NCBI GenBank assembly: GCA_045540115.1
Contig: JAZQGR010000058.1
Span: forward strand, 71,835 to 135,834
DNA length: 64,000 nucleotides
Origin: Colimorpha_A sp045540115
GTDB lineage: Bacteria > Bacillota > Clostridia > Oscillospirales > CAG-272
Direction: 5' to 3'
In this document: positions 25,160 through 33,636 of the stretch, one piece after another
Layout of the letters: the number at the start of each line of letters is the position of its first letter
How positions within the stretch are numbered: position 1 is the first letter of the stretch
The notes under the pieces: generated by a model
Seen by the model: only the letters and a program-made list of their open reading frames with translations
What the model was told of the DNA's origin: nothing
Databases searched by the model: none
Translations under genes and position numbers: made by a program

Positions 25160-26137
25160 TTACCCCCCGAAAATTGGGAGCTTGATTCCGTTGAAAAGGG
25201 AAAGGAAGTAAATGCTCTCCTGTTTGACGGTAAAGGAGCGACCGTTAAGATACGAGAAAAATCCGTCGGTATCAAATTCGAGATAATAGGAGCAAAGCGC
25301 CTGATATTTGTACCCGCTGTGTCGTGCGTCGCGGTTGACGCCGTACTTTCCGTCGCCGAGAAGCGGATGACCGATAGAGGAAAGGTGCGCCCTTATCTGG
25401 TGCGTTCTTCCGGTAAGAAGCTCCACTTCAAGGAGCGATAAATTATCCTTGCTTGCAATAAGCTTATATCTCGTCACGATCTCCTTTGAGCCTTTACGAT
25501 AGTTTGAAAAGACGTTAACGGTGTTGGTGCTTGAATTTTTAATCAGATAACCCTTTAAGGTTTCGTTTTCCTTTTTCGGAATGCCGTTAACGGCGCAAAG
25601 ATACTTCTTTATCAGCTTGCGTTCCTTGATAACTGCGTTCATTTCACGAAGCGCCTCGGCGTTTTTCGCTGCAATAACGATTCCTGCCGTATTGCGGTCA
25701 ATACGGTTGCAGAGCGCAGGCGCAAACGACTGCTCGGCTCTCGGATCGTATTCGCCTTTTTTGTATAAATAAGCCTGAATCTGAGTTATCAGATTGTTCG
25801 TATCGTTATCCTCGTCGGAATGAACCGAAAGTCCTGCCGGCTTGTCGCATAGAATTATATTATCGTCTTCGTAAACGATGCCGAAGATGGGAGTTATATG
25901 CGAAAGCGTGCTTTCAATGTTGCTTTCGGTGCTGAACAGCTCGTCAGGCAGAAAAAGCTGAACGGTATCTCCCTCGTTCAGCATTTGGCTTATCTCGGCA
26001 CGCTTGCGGTTGACCTTGATCTTTTTCGTCCTTATAGATTTGTACATCAGCGACGGCGGCATATTTTTTATAGCCTTGGAAAGAAACTTGTCAAGGCGCT
26101 GACCTGCGTCGTTTTTTCCGATCTCGAGAATTTTCAT
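25160..26137 (-). CDS. RluA family pseudouridine synthase
   Basis: RNA pseudouridine synthase acting on rRNA or tRNA. The 325-residue protein has an N-terminal S4 RNA-binding domain (about residues 1-65: GQRLDKFLSK) and the RluA catalytic domain, with the conserved Asp in CNRIDRNTAGIVIAAK (about residue 140), LLTGRTHQIRAHLSSIGHPLLGD and a C-terminal aromatic region. It belongs to the RluC/RluD branch by layout; the target uridine cannot be read. I start at 26137 after GGAGATTTAT; an upstream TTG in the same frame is part of that site. The terminator of the upstream YesL gene overlaps the ribosome binding site region. Confidence 0.92.
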   Translation of the reverse strand: MKILEIGKNDAGQRLDKFLSKAIKNMPPSLMYKSIRTKKIKVNRKRAEISQMLNEGDTVQLFLPDELFSTESNIESTLSHITPIFGIVYEDDNIILCDKPAGLSVHSDEDNDTNNLITQIQAYLYKKGEYDPRAEQSFAPALCNRIDRNTAGIVIAAKNAEALREMNAVIKERKLIKKYLCAVNGIPKKENETLKGYLIKNSSTNTVNVFSNYRKGSKEIVTRYKLIASKDNLSLLEVELLTGRTHQIRAHLSSIGHPLLGDGKYGVNRDARHSGYKYQALCSYYLEFDTDGFFSYLNGRSFTVKQESIYFLSLFNGIKLPIFGG

Positions 26138-26147
26138 ATAAATCTCC

Positions 26148-26186
26148 AAAAAGCCGTATCACCGTAAAACGGCGATACGGCATCGT
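26148..26186 (-). terminator. Terminator of the SpoIIM-like/YesL pair
   Basis: GCCGTATCACCGT/ACGGCGATACGGC arms (26153-26165/26169-26181) with a T run on the minus strand that runs straight into the GGAG of the RluA gene. Confidence 0.85.
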
Positions 26187-26188
26187 TT

Positions 26189-27226
26189 TTAACCTCTATC
26201 CTTGAATATCGGCTCGGGAAGCTCTTCTTCCTCGTCTTCGCCGTCATTTGTGCGCTCCTTGGCGCCGACGTCATCGCTGACGTAATAGGGATCGATCATA
26301 ATTTCCTTTATCTTCGGATATGCCGCATAGATGCCCATAAAGGTCGTAAGCGACACAAGGAAAATAACGGGAAGAACAAGTCCGACAGGGAAGATGACCG
26401 TCATCAGCATATAGTCAAGCACCCATACGAGCGCTCCGCCGATGAAGGCAACGATGTTTCGCTTGAATCCGAGAAGTGCGAAAATGAAGGAATTTTTGAG
26501 GATCTTTCTGATCGGAAGATCGAAGGTGACGAGAAGAACGTACATATAATTTCTCATCATAATATAGAGCATCGCAACGACTATCATCGCGCCGAAAAGG
26601 AAGCTCGCAACTCCGCCTGATGCTCCGAGGAAAAAGAACAGAACGTCATAGACGATGACAGCGATCATAATAAGGTCGATGATTCCGAGAAGAAGCGCCT
26701 GCTTCCAGTTGCGCTTGATGCAGTATTTGATGTCGGAAATGAGAGTAGTAGAATCGCCCTTTACAATGTTTCTCATAACGTAGGCAATGCAGGCGTTAAC
26801 GATTCCGAAGGTGAAGATGACAAGCAGAGTAAGAGCAAAGAATACCTTCGTCGCAGTCGTCATCATCGAGACCTCTGCCTGAACTCCGTGAACTCCCATC
26901 AGAGCCGCGGATACAGGATCGTTACCTCCCCCTGCCGTCACAGCACCGTATATCGGTCCGAAAAGAGAGGAGGCAGGAGCGGTCGTATCGATATTCATAT
27001 TGCCCGTCAGTGCATAAAGCCCAAAAAGAATTGGGAAGTTTCCGAGGAACATAAATATGTTCAGGGCAAACATCATATTGAAGTTGGTAGAGTAGTAGCG
27101 GAAAAACCTGCCGATCGTCTTTGGTTTTGCCGCTTCCTCCTTCGATATTCCTTTACCGTTGCCGCGAGGGTTGAACATCTCGTAAAGAAGATGCTTTTTC
27201 GGCTTGTTTGTATTGTTGAGTGCCAC
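26189..27226 (-). CDS. YesL-like (DUF624) membrane protein
   Basis: Polytopic membrane protein of 345 residues with about six hydrophobic segments; plan and motifs (FFRYYSTNF near residue 42, VMRNIVKGDSTTLISDIKYC near 165, IMMRNYMYVLLVTFDLPIRKILKNS near 245) recall the YesL/DUF624 family, often found next to carbohydrate-use genes. No sugar genes are near here. The acidic C-terminus (DGEDEEEELPEP) is cytoplasmic in type. The start is GTG at 27226, after AAAAGGACGTTAAAAA. It follows the SpoIIM-like gene by 20 bases, in one operon. Confidence 0.72.
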   Translation of the reverse strand: MALNNTNKPKKHLLYEMFNPRGNGKGISKEEAAKPKTIGRFFRYYSTNFNMMFALNIFMFLGNFPILFGLYALTGNMNIDTTAPASSLFGPIYGAVTAGGGNDPVSAALMGVHGVQAEVSMMTTATKVFFALTLLVIFTFGIVNACIAYVMRNIVKGDSTTLISDIKYCIKRNWKQALLLGIIDLIMIAVIVYDVLFFFLGASGGVASFLFGAMIVVAMLYIMMRNYMYVLLVTFDLPIRKILKNSFIFALLGFKRNIVAFIGGALVWVLDYMLMTVIFPVGLVLPVIFLVSLTTFMGIYAAYPKIKEIMIDPYYVSDDVGAKERTNDGEDEEEELPEPIFKDRG

Positions 27227-27246
27227 TTTTTAACGTCCTTTTGAAA

Positions 27247-27786
27247 TTAGATTTTAAAGTACAGTAATAGTAAATACGTGCCGATCGAAACGGCTATTGC
27301 CGTAAGACCGGTCGAAAGATAAGTTTTGAACATGCTTATGCACGCCGGGTTCTTTATCAGCTTCTCGGGCTCGGGGGAAACCGTTTTCATCCCACCTCGT
27401 AAAATCGTCGCTTCCTTCGACATTATAACGAAGATCGCCCCGACGAACAGCGTTATGATAAGCACCGCTCCGTGTGTAAACGGAACGTGCTCCGACATAC
27501 AGTACCGTATCGTCAGCCGACCGAAAACCGCGCCGATATAGAGCGTCGTTATGCCGCCTACGGCACATGCGTAAAGCGTGTATGCCGACAAAAATAGAAG
27601 CGTCAGAGGCTTGAGAAGCGCCGAAGCAAGTCCGATCAGGGTGCGAAATGAAAAACTGCCCGAAATATTCATTTCGTCGCAAGGGAAGAGCTCGGCTCCG
27701 TAGGCAAAAAACAAACCCGCTGAAATTGATGCGCCGATTAAAAAAATTCCGGCGTAAAAGAGATAATATTTTAAATTTGCTTTCAT
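27247..27786 (-). CDS. SpoIIM-like membrane protein
   Basis: Membrane protein of about 179 residues with five predicted segments. The plan resembles stage II sporulation protein M, part of the engulfment complex: one N-terminal segment, an outside loop, a long double segment (LLKPLTLLFLSAYTLYACAVGG), a glycine-containing loop and two more segments. The match is by topology more than by motifs, so it may only be a distant relative. I prefer the ATG at 27786 because GGTGAT, a complement of the 16S rRNA end, lies 5 bases before it. Earlier in-frame ATGs at 27792, 27804 and 27819 lack such a site. Confidence 0.5.
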   Translation of the reverse strand: MKANLKYYLFYAGIFLIGASISAGLFFAYGAELFPCDEMNISGSFSFRTLIGLASALLKPLTLLFLSAYTLYACAVGGITTLYIGAVFGRLTIRYCMSEHVPFTHGAVLIITLFVGAIFVIMSKEATILRGGMKTVSPEPEKLIKNPACISMFKTYLSTGLTAIAVSIGTYLLLLYFKI

Positions 27787-27944
27787 TTTCATCACCGCTA
27801 ACATTATATGACGGTACATAAAGCAAAATTACAATATTGATTTTAGCATATTATTGCATATAAATCAATATCATATAAAAATTTTACATTTTGTCACATT
27901 TCCTTCATCATCATATACTGTGGTGAATAACAAAGGAGGGTAAT

Positions 27945-29213
27945 ATGATAATACACACAGTAAAAAAAGGCGACACGCTCTATAAGCTGTCGCGAGTCTA
28001 TAATGTACCGATAAGCCGTATAGAAGCCGATAACGGGATAAAAAAGGGAAGATACCTCGTTATCGGCGAGGATCTCGTGATAAATAACGGCGGCAGAGCA
28101 TACACGGTAAAGGAGGGAGACACGCTTTATTCAATCGCCGAGGATAACGGCATAACGGTAAACGGACTTTTCCGCAGTAATCCGTCGCTTATGGGAAACC
28201 CGCTGATATTCCCGGATCAAACGCTTTACATAGTGGATACACCCGAAAAGGAGCTCGTAGTAAACGGCTATGCGTACCCGTTCATAACTGAGAGCGAGCT
28301 TCGGAAGGCGTTGCCGTTTTTGAGTTACCTGACGGTGTTTACCTACGGCTTCCGTGATGACGGTACTCTTATTGAGCCCGACGACGAACGAATCATCGAG
28401 ATAGCAAAAAGCTACGGAGTATCGCCGATAATGCTGCTTTCGACCTTAACGGACGAAGGAGTGTTCAACAATACGCTTTCGGGAAAGCTATTTGATGATA
28501 CCGAGCTGCAGGACGTACTTATCGAGGAGCTGATAAACACCGCGCAAAGCAAAGGCTTTGATGGAATTGAAATTGATTTCGAGTTTATTCCGCGCGAGGA
28601 CAGAGAGGGGTACGTTAACTTCCTTTCACGTCTTAAATCGGCAATGAACGAGGTCGGTCTGCCGCTCTTCGTCGCGCTTGCACCGAAAATCTCCGACACT
28701 CAACCGGGGCTTCTTTATGAAGGACACGATTACGCAGGGATAGGCGAGGTCGCCGATTACGTAATACTAATGACCTACGAATGGGGCTATCAGTTCGGGC
28801 CGCCTCTCGCAGTCGCACCTATAAGAAACGTCGAAGAAGTCGTTCGGTACGCTGTCAGCGAGATACCGCCCGAGAAAATACTGCTCGGTGTACCTAATTA
28901 CGGCTACGATTGGCCGCTACCTTATATTAAAGGCGATACCGAAGCGAAGGGACTGTCTACAACAGCCGCATTTGATCTCGCATATCAGAAGGGCGCGACA
29001 ATAATGTTCGACGAGGAGTCGCAAGCTCCGTATTTCAACTATTACGATGAAAACGGCGTCGAGCACGTTGTCTGGTTCGAAAATGCAAGAAGTGTTCAGG
29101 CACGGCTCGACCTCGTCGATAAATATTCACTCGGCGGAATATCCATTTGGCAGATAATGCGCTATTTCCCACAGCTCTATTCACTCCTCGGAAGTCAGTT
29201 CGAAAGCTTGTGA
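27945..29213 (+). CDS. LysM and glycoside hydrolase family 18 protein (YaaH/SleL-like)
   Basis: Predicted cell-wall or spore-cortex hydrolase of 422 residues. Two LysM peptidoglycan-binding modules come first (about residues 1-45, HTVKKGDTLYKLS; and 50-95, YTVKEGDTLYSIA), followed by a GH18 domain with catalytic segment FDGIEIDFEF (Glu about residue 212). This arrangement is that of YaaH/SleL/YdhD N-acetylglucosaminidases of the spore coat. No signal peptide is visible, as in coat-located members. The start follows AAAGGAGGGTAAT. Upstream, CATATACT (27912-27919) resembles a sigma-E-type -10 box, but I find no well-spaced -35. Confidence 0.85.
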   Translation: MIIHTVKKGDTLYKLSRVYNVPISRIEADNGIKKGRYLVIGEDLVINNGGRAYTVKEGDTLYSIAEDNGITVNGLFRSNPSLMGNPLIFPDQTLYIVDTPEKELVVNGYAYPFITESELRKALPFLSYLTVFTYGFRDDGTLIEPDDERIIEIAKSYGVSPIMLLSTLTDEGVFNNTLSGKLFDDTELQDVLIEELINTAQSKGFDGIEIDFEFIPREDREGYVNFLSRLKSAMNEVGLPLFVALAPKISDTQPGLLYEGHDYAGIGEVADYVILMTYEWGYQFGPPLAVAPIRNVEEVVRYAVSEIPPEKILLGVPNYGYDWPLPYIKGDTEAKGLSTTAAFDLAYQKGATIMFDEESQAPYFNYYDENGVEHVVWFENARSVQARLDLVDKYSLGGISIWQIMRYFPQLYSLLGSQFESL

Positions 29214-29240
29214 TCCACTTAATGAAGACGCATTGCTTCG

Positions 29241-29263
29241 TAGGGCGGGGGCTTGCTCCCGCC
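29241..29263. repeat. REP-like GTAGGG hairpin, copy 2
   Basis: GGCGGG/CCCGCC arms (about 29244-29249/29258-29263) around GGGCTTGCT; GTAGGG before it, as in the copy at 749-776. Confidence 0.45.
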
Positions 29264-29268
29264 GCAAC

Positions 29269-29300
29269 AAAAAAGACAGAGGCGCAAACCTCTGTCTTTT
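29269..29300. terminator. Bidirectional terminator
   Basis: GACAGAGG, CGCAAA, CCTCTGTC with A run before and T run after; it ends the GH18 gene and the glnS operon. Confidence 0.9.
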
Positions 29301-29304
29301 ATAA

Positions 29305-30969
29305 TTACTGAATCTTGAATCCGTCCTTAAGAGTAACGGTTCTGATAAACGTTCCGGGATTCTTCGAATCGGGCGTAAAGTAACCGGTACGAACGAACTG
29401 GAAGCTCGTTCCCGCCTTCGCGTCCATAAGACACGGCTCAACCTTTGCGCCCTCAACTTTAACCGCAGAATCGCGGTTGAGATAATCGTCGTACGTCTTG
29501 TCCTCGGGTATATCACCCGTGTTTGCGATCGTGAAGAGCTTGTCGTAAAGCATAACGGTCGCGTCTGACGCATAAGAGGTCGAGAGCCAATGGATCGTGC
29601 CCTTGATCTTTCTGCCGTCGACGGGATTTCCGTTTCCGCTTTCAAGATCGGCGGTGCAGCGAAGCTCTGCTACGTTACCGTTTTCGTCCTTTACGATCTC
29701 ATTAAGCTTAATGATGTAAGCGCCCATAAGACGAACCTCTCCGTCGGGCTTGAGACGGAAGAATTTGGGAGGCGGAACCTCAGCAAAGTCGCTGCGGTCA
29801 ACGTAAAGCTCTCTTGTAAAGGGAACCTTTCTCGTGCCTGCATTTTCATCGTTCGGGTTGTTCGATACCTCAAAGTATTCGGTTTTGTCCTCGGGGTAGT
29901 TGGTAATAACGACCTTGATAGGATCAAGAACTGCGATTCTTCTTTCCGCCGTTCTGTTAAGCTCGTCGCGGATGCAGTAATCGAGAAGCTCGATATCAAC
30001 AATGCTGTAAGATTTAGCAACACCTGCACGGCGAACGAAATCGAAGATTGCAGACGGAGTAAATCCGCGTCTGCGCAGACCGCAGATGGTAGGCATACGG
30101 GGATCGTCCCAACCGTCAACGAGCTTTTCCTCAACGAGCTTACGGAGGTATCTCTTGCTCATTACGGTGTAGGTTACGTTAAGACGTGCGAACTCTCTCT
30201 GCTTAGGCTTGGGAGTGAAAACATCTACGTTATCGACCACCCACTCGTAAAGCGGACGGTGATTTTCAAACTCTATCGAGCAAAGGGAGTAGGTGATTCC
30301 CTCAAGCGCGTCCTGAATAGGATGAGCGAAATCGTAAAGGGGATAGATGCACCACTTATCGCCCTGACGGTGATGGCTCGTGTGAACGATACGGTAGATA
30401 GCAGGGTCGCGCATATTCATATTGGGCGACGCCATATCGATTTTCGCACGGAGAGTGCGCGAGCCGTCGGGGAACTCCCCGTTCTTCATTCTCTCAAAAA
30501 GCTCAAGGTTTTCCTCGACCGAACGGTCACGGTAAGGGCTGTTTTTGCCCGGCTCGGTAAGTGTTCCGCGGTATTCTCTCATCTCGTCGGCAGAAAGGTC
30601 ACAAACGTACGCCTTGCCGTCCTTAATGAGCTTAACTGCATATTCGTAGCACTTGTCGAAGTAATCGGAGCCGTAGAAAACGCCGCCGTCAGGATTAGCA
30701 CCGAGCCAGGTAAGATCCTCGTAGATCGAGTCGACGTACTCGGTGTCCTCCTTCGCAGGGTTCGTGTCGTCGTAACGGAGGTTGAATTTACCGCCGTACT
30801 TCTTTGCAGTCGAATAGTTGATGTATATCGCCTTCGCGGAGCCGATATGAAGATATCCGTTCGGCTCGGGCGGAAAACGCGTGTGAACCGTGTCGTTTAC
30901 GCCTTCGGCGAGATCGGCATCAATTATTTCGTGTATAAAATTGCCTTCTGTCTTGAAATTTTCGTCCAT
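29305..30969 (-). CDS. glnS: Glutaminyl-tRNA synthetase
   Basis: Class I aminoacyl-tRNA synthetase that charges tRNA-Gln directly. In 554 residues it shows the HIGH-type motif (PPEPNGYLHIGSAKA, about residues 33-47), the KMSKS-type motif (VMSKRYL) and the two C-terminal beta-barrels typical of GlnRS. Its presence means glutamine can be loaded without the amidotransferase route; whether gatCAB also exists is not shown by this window. It starts 13 bases after gltX and is the last gene of the MBL-gltX-glnS operon. Confidence 0.96.
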   Translation of the reverse strand: MDENFKTEGNFIHEIIDADLAEGVNDTVHTRFPPEPNGYLHIGSAKAIYINYSTAKKYGGKFNLRYDDTNPAKEDTEYVDSIYEDLTWLGANPDGGVFYGSDYFDKCYEYAVKLIKDGKAYVCDLSADEMREYRGTLTEPGKNSPYRDRSVEENLELFERMKNGEFPDGSRTLRAKIDMASPNMNMRDPAIYRIVHTSHHRQGDKWCIYPLYDFAHPIQDALEGITYSLCSIEFENHRPLYEWVVDNVDVFTPKPKQREFARLNVTYTVMSKRYLRKLVEEKLVDGWDDPRMPTICGLRRRGFTPSAIFDFVRRAGVAKSYSIVDIELLDYCIRDELNRTAERRIAVLDPIKVVITNYPEDKTEYFEVSNNPNDENAGTRKVPFTRELYVDRSDFAEVPPPKFFRLKPDGEVRLMGAYIIKLNEIVKDENGNVAELRCTADLESGNGNPVDGRKIKGTIHWLSTSYASDATVMLYDKLFTIANTGDIPEDKTYDDYLNRDSAVKVEGAKVEPCLMDAKAGTSFQFVRTGYFTPDSKNPGTFIRTVTLKDGFKIQ

Positions 30970-30982
30970 TTTATTATCCTCT

Positions 30983-32668
30983 TTAGAGTTTGCTTATCAT
31001 ACTGCTGATTCTGTCAAGTGTCTTATCTTTGCCGATTATCTGCATAACGGTGTAAAGGTCGGGAGAATTCATCTTGCCCGTGACCGCAACGCGGATGAAC
31101 ATGCTGATATCGGCAACGCTTCCCTTAAAGGAAGCAGGATCCGCCTTGTACGCCTTCATGTCCGACGCAAATCCGAGCGAATCGGCGATCGCCTTGACCT
31201 TGTCAAACCAAGTGTTCATATCGTCGGCGTAATCGTATGTCTCGATAAACTTAACGAGCGTGTTTTTAATATCGGCTTTGTCAAAATTATCTGGATATTC
31301 GTCGATAACTGTGAAATACTTATCGTAGAAGAAGCCCATATACGGCTTGGCATCGCGCCAAGTAGTGAGATCCTTTCTCGGCTTCTTACCGCCACGACCG
31401 ATGGCAAGAATGCTCTTCGACATTTCGGGAGCATTTTCAAGTTCGATAGCGAACTCGGGGTCAAATTTCTTCGACCAGTTAAGCACCTTCTCGTAAACGT
31501 CATCTGCCGACATACGCGAGATTATGTTCTTCGAAACGTCGTTGAGTTTTTCAAAGTCGAAAAGGCAACCCGAAACCGACATCTTCTTGATGTTGAAGGG
31601 GAAATCGGTATAGGGCTTGTCGGGATTCTGCATGTGCCACTCCTCGTAATTTGAGTTAAGGAGCGTCATAACGTACTCGCAGACTGCCTCGGGGCAGTAG
31701 CCCATTTCGGTGTAATCATCCATATTCGCGCCCATATCGCGCTTGGAAAGCTTTTTCTTGTTGCCGTTCTCGTCAAGACGCATTATCTGCGAGATGTGCA
31801 TATATTTCGGAAGCTTAAATCCGAGATAATTAAAGAGCTGAATATGTTTAGGCAGAGAGGGAAGCCACTCTTCACCGCGGATTATGTGCGTCGTTCCCAT
31901 AAGATGGTCGTCGACCGCGTGAGCGAAGTGGTAGGTAGGAATACCGTCGCTCTTGAGAAGAACAAAATCCTCGTCGTTTTCAGGCACGTCGATGGTACCC
32001 TTAACGAGGTCGGTGAACTTCATTCTCTTATCGGGATCGCCGTTAGATAGGATTCTGATAACAAACGGATGATTCGCCGCAAGATGCTCTTTTACCTCTT
32101 CGATCGTGAAATTTCGACGCGCGAGCATTTCAGCGCGGCGGCTTTCGGCCTCTGCCTGCCAGTCGGTGTTCTTAATTTCTTCCTTCTTGTTTACCGATTG
32201 AAGCTCGTCAAGCTCCTCCTCGGTGGTAAAGCAGGGATACGCCTTGCCCTCGGATATAAGCTTCTTTGCGAAAACTCTGTAAAGCGGACCTCTCTGGCTC
32301 TGCTTGTAGGGGCCGTAGTTACCCTTGTCGGCGATCTTGCCGTTTTCATCAAGGATAGCGCCCTCGTCGAAATGAACACCGTAGGTCGCGAGAGTCTTTA
32401 TAAGTCCCTCAGCAGCACCCTCGACCTCGCGCTTTGCGTCGGTATCCTCGATGCGGAGATAGAACACACCGCCCGACTGATGAGCAAGACGCTCTGCAAC
32501 CGTCGACGGGAAAAGACCGCCAAAGTGTACGAATCCCGTTGGGCTGGGAGCAAAACGCGTTACCTTTGCTCCCTCAGGAAGAGAGCGGTGGGGATATTTT
32601 GCCTCGATATCCTCGGGCGTTTCTGTAATTTCGGGATAGAGAAGGTCTGCCAAAAGCTGATAATCCAT
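30983..32668 (-). CDS. gltX: Glutamyl-tRNA synthetase
   Basis: Class I synthetase that loads glutamate on tRNA-Glu. The 561-residue protein starts its catalytic core with TRFAPSPTGFVHFGG (the usual HIGH/HIGG motif, here HFGG) and has LRIEDTDAKREVEG, GEEWLPSLPKHIQL and KKLSKRDMGA (KMSKS-type). It is longer than the typical 480-500 residues, with extra sequence in the C-terminal anticodon-binding part. The start follows AAAGGAAATATATAA. It sits between an MBL hydrolase gene (16-base gap) and glnS (13-base gap). Confidence 0.95.
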   Translation of the reverse strand: MDYQLLADLLYPEITETPEDIEAKYPHRSLPEGAKVTRFAPSPTGFVHFGGLFPSTVAERLAHQSGGVFYLRIEDTDAKREVEGAAEGLIKTLATYGVHFDEGAILDENGKIADKGNYGPYKQSQRGPLYRVFAKKLISEGKAYPCFTTEEELDELQSVNKKEEIKNTDWQAEAESRRAEMLARRNFTIEEVKEHLAANHPFVIRILSNGDPDKRMKFTDLVKGTIDVPENDEDFVLLKSDGIPTYHFAHAVDDHLMGTTHIIRGEEWLPSLPKHIQLFNYLGFKLPKYMHISQIMRLDENGNKKKLSKRDMGANMDDYTEMGYCPEAVCEYVMTLLNSNYEEWHMQNPDKPYTDFPFNIKKMSVSGCLFDFEKLNDVSKNIISRMSADDVYEKVLNWSKKFDPEFAIELENAPEMSKSILAIGRGGKKPRKDLTTWRDAKPYMGFFYDKYFTVIDEYPDNFDKADIKNTLVKFIETYDYADDMNTWFDKVKAIADSLGFASDMKAYKADPASFKGSVADISMFIRVAVTGKMNSPDLYTVMQIIGKDKTLDRISSMISKL

Positions 32669-32684
32669 TTATATATTTCCTTTC

Positions 32685-33305
32685 TTAAATGAGGTAAGTA
32701 TTATAGTTTAGCTCGTGTTCAAGAGTCGTTGACATTCCGTGACCCGGATATATCTTGCCTTTGATATCAAGCGCTTTTATCTTTTGTAATGAAGCCATTA
32801 TAACTTCGTAATCACCGCCGGGAAAATCGTAGCGTCCTATGCTCTCGCGGAAAAGCGTGTCGCCGCTTATAAGATCGTTATCGACCGTTAAGCATATAGA
32901 TCCTTGCGTGTGACCAGGTGTGTGAATTACCTTGATCTCGCTTTTTCCGAGCCTGATCGCGTCGCCGTCGTTGAGGAGTCGGTCGGGGCAAGGGAAGACC
33001 ATGTCTCTTACCGAAAACCTCGAAAGAAGATTAAGGGAATTGTCGGCAAGCATAGGGGCATCGTACTTGTGGACGAGCAGGGAAGCGCCCGTTTTATTCT
33101 TCAGCTCCGGAAGAGCGAGAATATGGTCAAAATGTGCGTGCGTAAGTATAATATATGAGAGTGACGCGTTCTTCGAGGCTATTGCGTAAAGAAGTTTTTC
33201 AGGCTCGTCACCGGGATCGACAAGCGCGGCTTGCATCGTTTCCTCATCGATAATAATATAAGCGTTCGTCCCCATAACGCCTACAGAATACTTAAATATC
33301 TTCAT
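32685..33305 (-). CDS. MBL-fold metallohydrolase (glyoxalase II-like)
   Basis: Cytoplasmic metallo-beta-lactamase-fold hydrolase of 206 residues, of the YcbL/GloB type that acts on thioesters or related small molecules. The zinc ligands are visible: HAHFDH (about residue 56), HTPGHTQGS (about 133) and GDTLFRESIGRYD with the bridging Asp, then a final GHG. The start at 33305 follows GAGAGGAAACGC and has a promoter upstream. The gene leads the gltX-glnS operon, with a 16-base gap to gltX; I see no mechanistic link to aminoacylation. Confidence 0.87.
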   Translation of the reverse strand: MKIFKYSVGVMGTNAYIIIDEETMQAALVDPGDEPEKLLYAIASKNASLSYIILTHAHFDHILALPELKNKTGASLLVHKYDAPMLADNSLNLLSRFSVRDMVFPCPDRLLNDGDAIRLGKSEIKVIHTPGHTQGSICLTVDNDLISGDTLFRESIGRYDFPGGDYEVIMASLQKIKALDIKGKIYPGHGMSTTLEHELNYNTYLI

Positions 33306-33336
33306 AGCGTTTCCTCTCGGAATAATTAACTTAACC

Positions 33337-33365
33337 ATTATATCACATAAAAGTGGATTTGTCCA
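33337..33365 (-). promoter_or_regulatory. Sigma-A promoter of the MBL-gltX-glnS operon
   Basis: TGGACA (33360-33365), 17 bases, TATAAT (33337-33342), minus strand. Confidence 0.75.
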
Positions 33366-33433
33366 TAGATAAAAATAAAGAATTAACGAAAAACAAAGTA
33401 ATTATAAATAAATCTTTAAGTTTAAATTTATGC

Positions 33434-33462
33434 TTGACTATTTGATAAAAGTGTGGTAAAAT
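33434..33462 (+). promoter_or_regulatory. Sigma-A promoter of the foldase gene
   Basis: TTGACT (33434-33439), 17 bases, TAAAAT (33457-33462). Confidence 0.75.
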
Positions 33463-33468
33463 AAGCCT

Positions 33469-33636
33469 TGTATGTCGGGAGAACCCGACAAATGCGCATA
33501 AGCGCATCGAAGTTTGTAACACGAGAGGATGCCCAATCCCCTCGGAGTCCAAGCGGATTTCGTTTCGTCTGAACCGACGATAAAAGGCGAAACGGGTGAA
33601 AAAATATTTTTTTGCGTCGGAGAACGGAGTTTAACA
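33469..33636 (+). other. Structured 5' leader of the foldase gene
   Basis: Non-coding leader with four hairpins in a row: TGTCGGG-AGAA-CCCGACA (33473-33490), ATGCGC-ATAA-GCGCAT (33492-33507), CGAGAGG/CCCCTCG with one mismatch (33522-33544), and CGTTTCG/CGAAACG (33561-33594). No T run follows any of them. I do not recognise a known riboswitch class. Confidence 0.55.

Noticed and set aside
27893..27919. Sigma-E or sigma-K promoter before the GH18 gene
   Set aside because: CATATACT resembles a -10 box, but the only -35-like sequence (GTCACATT) is 11 bases away, too near; kept only as a remark.
29590..31654. Large plus-strand frames across glnS and gltX
   Set aside because: Both strands stay open because of codon bias; the synthetase motifs on the minus strand are unequivocal.
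33529..33636. N-terminal extension of the foldase protein
   Set aside because: The stretch forms stable hairpins, has no ribosome binding site before its ATG, and the encoded sequence is unlike a foldase N-terminus.
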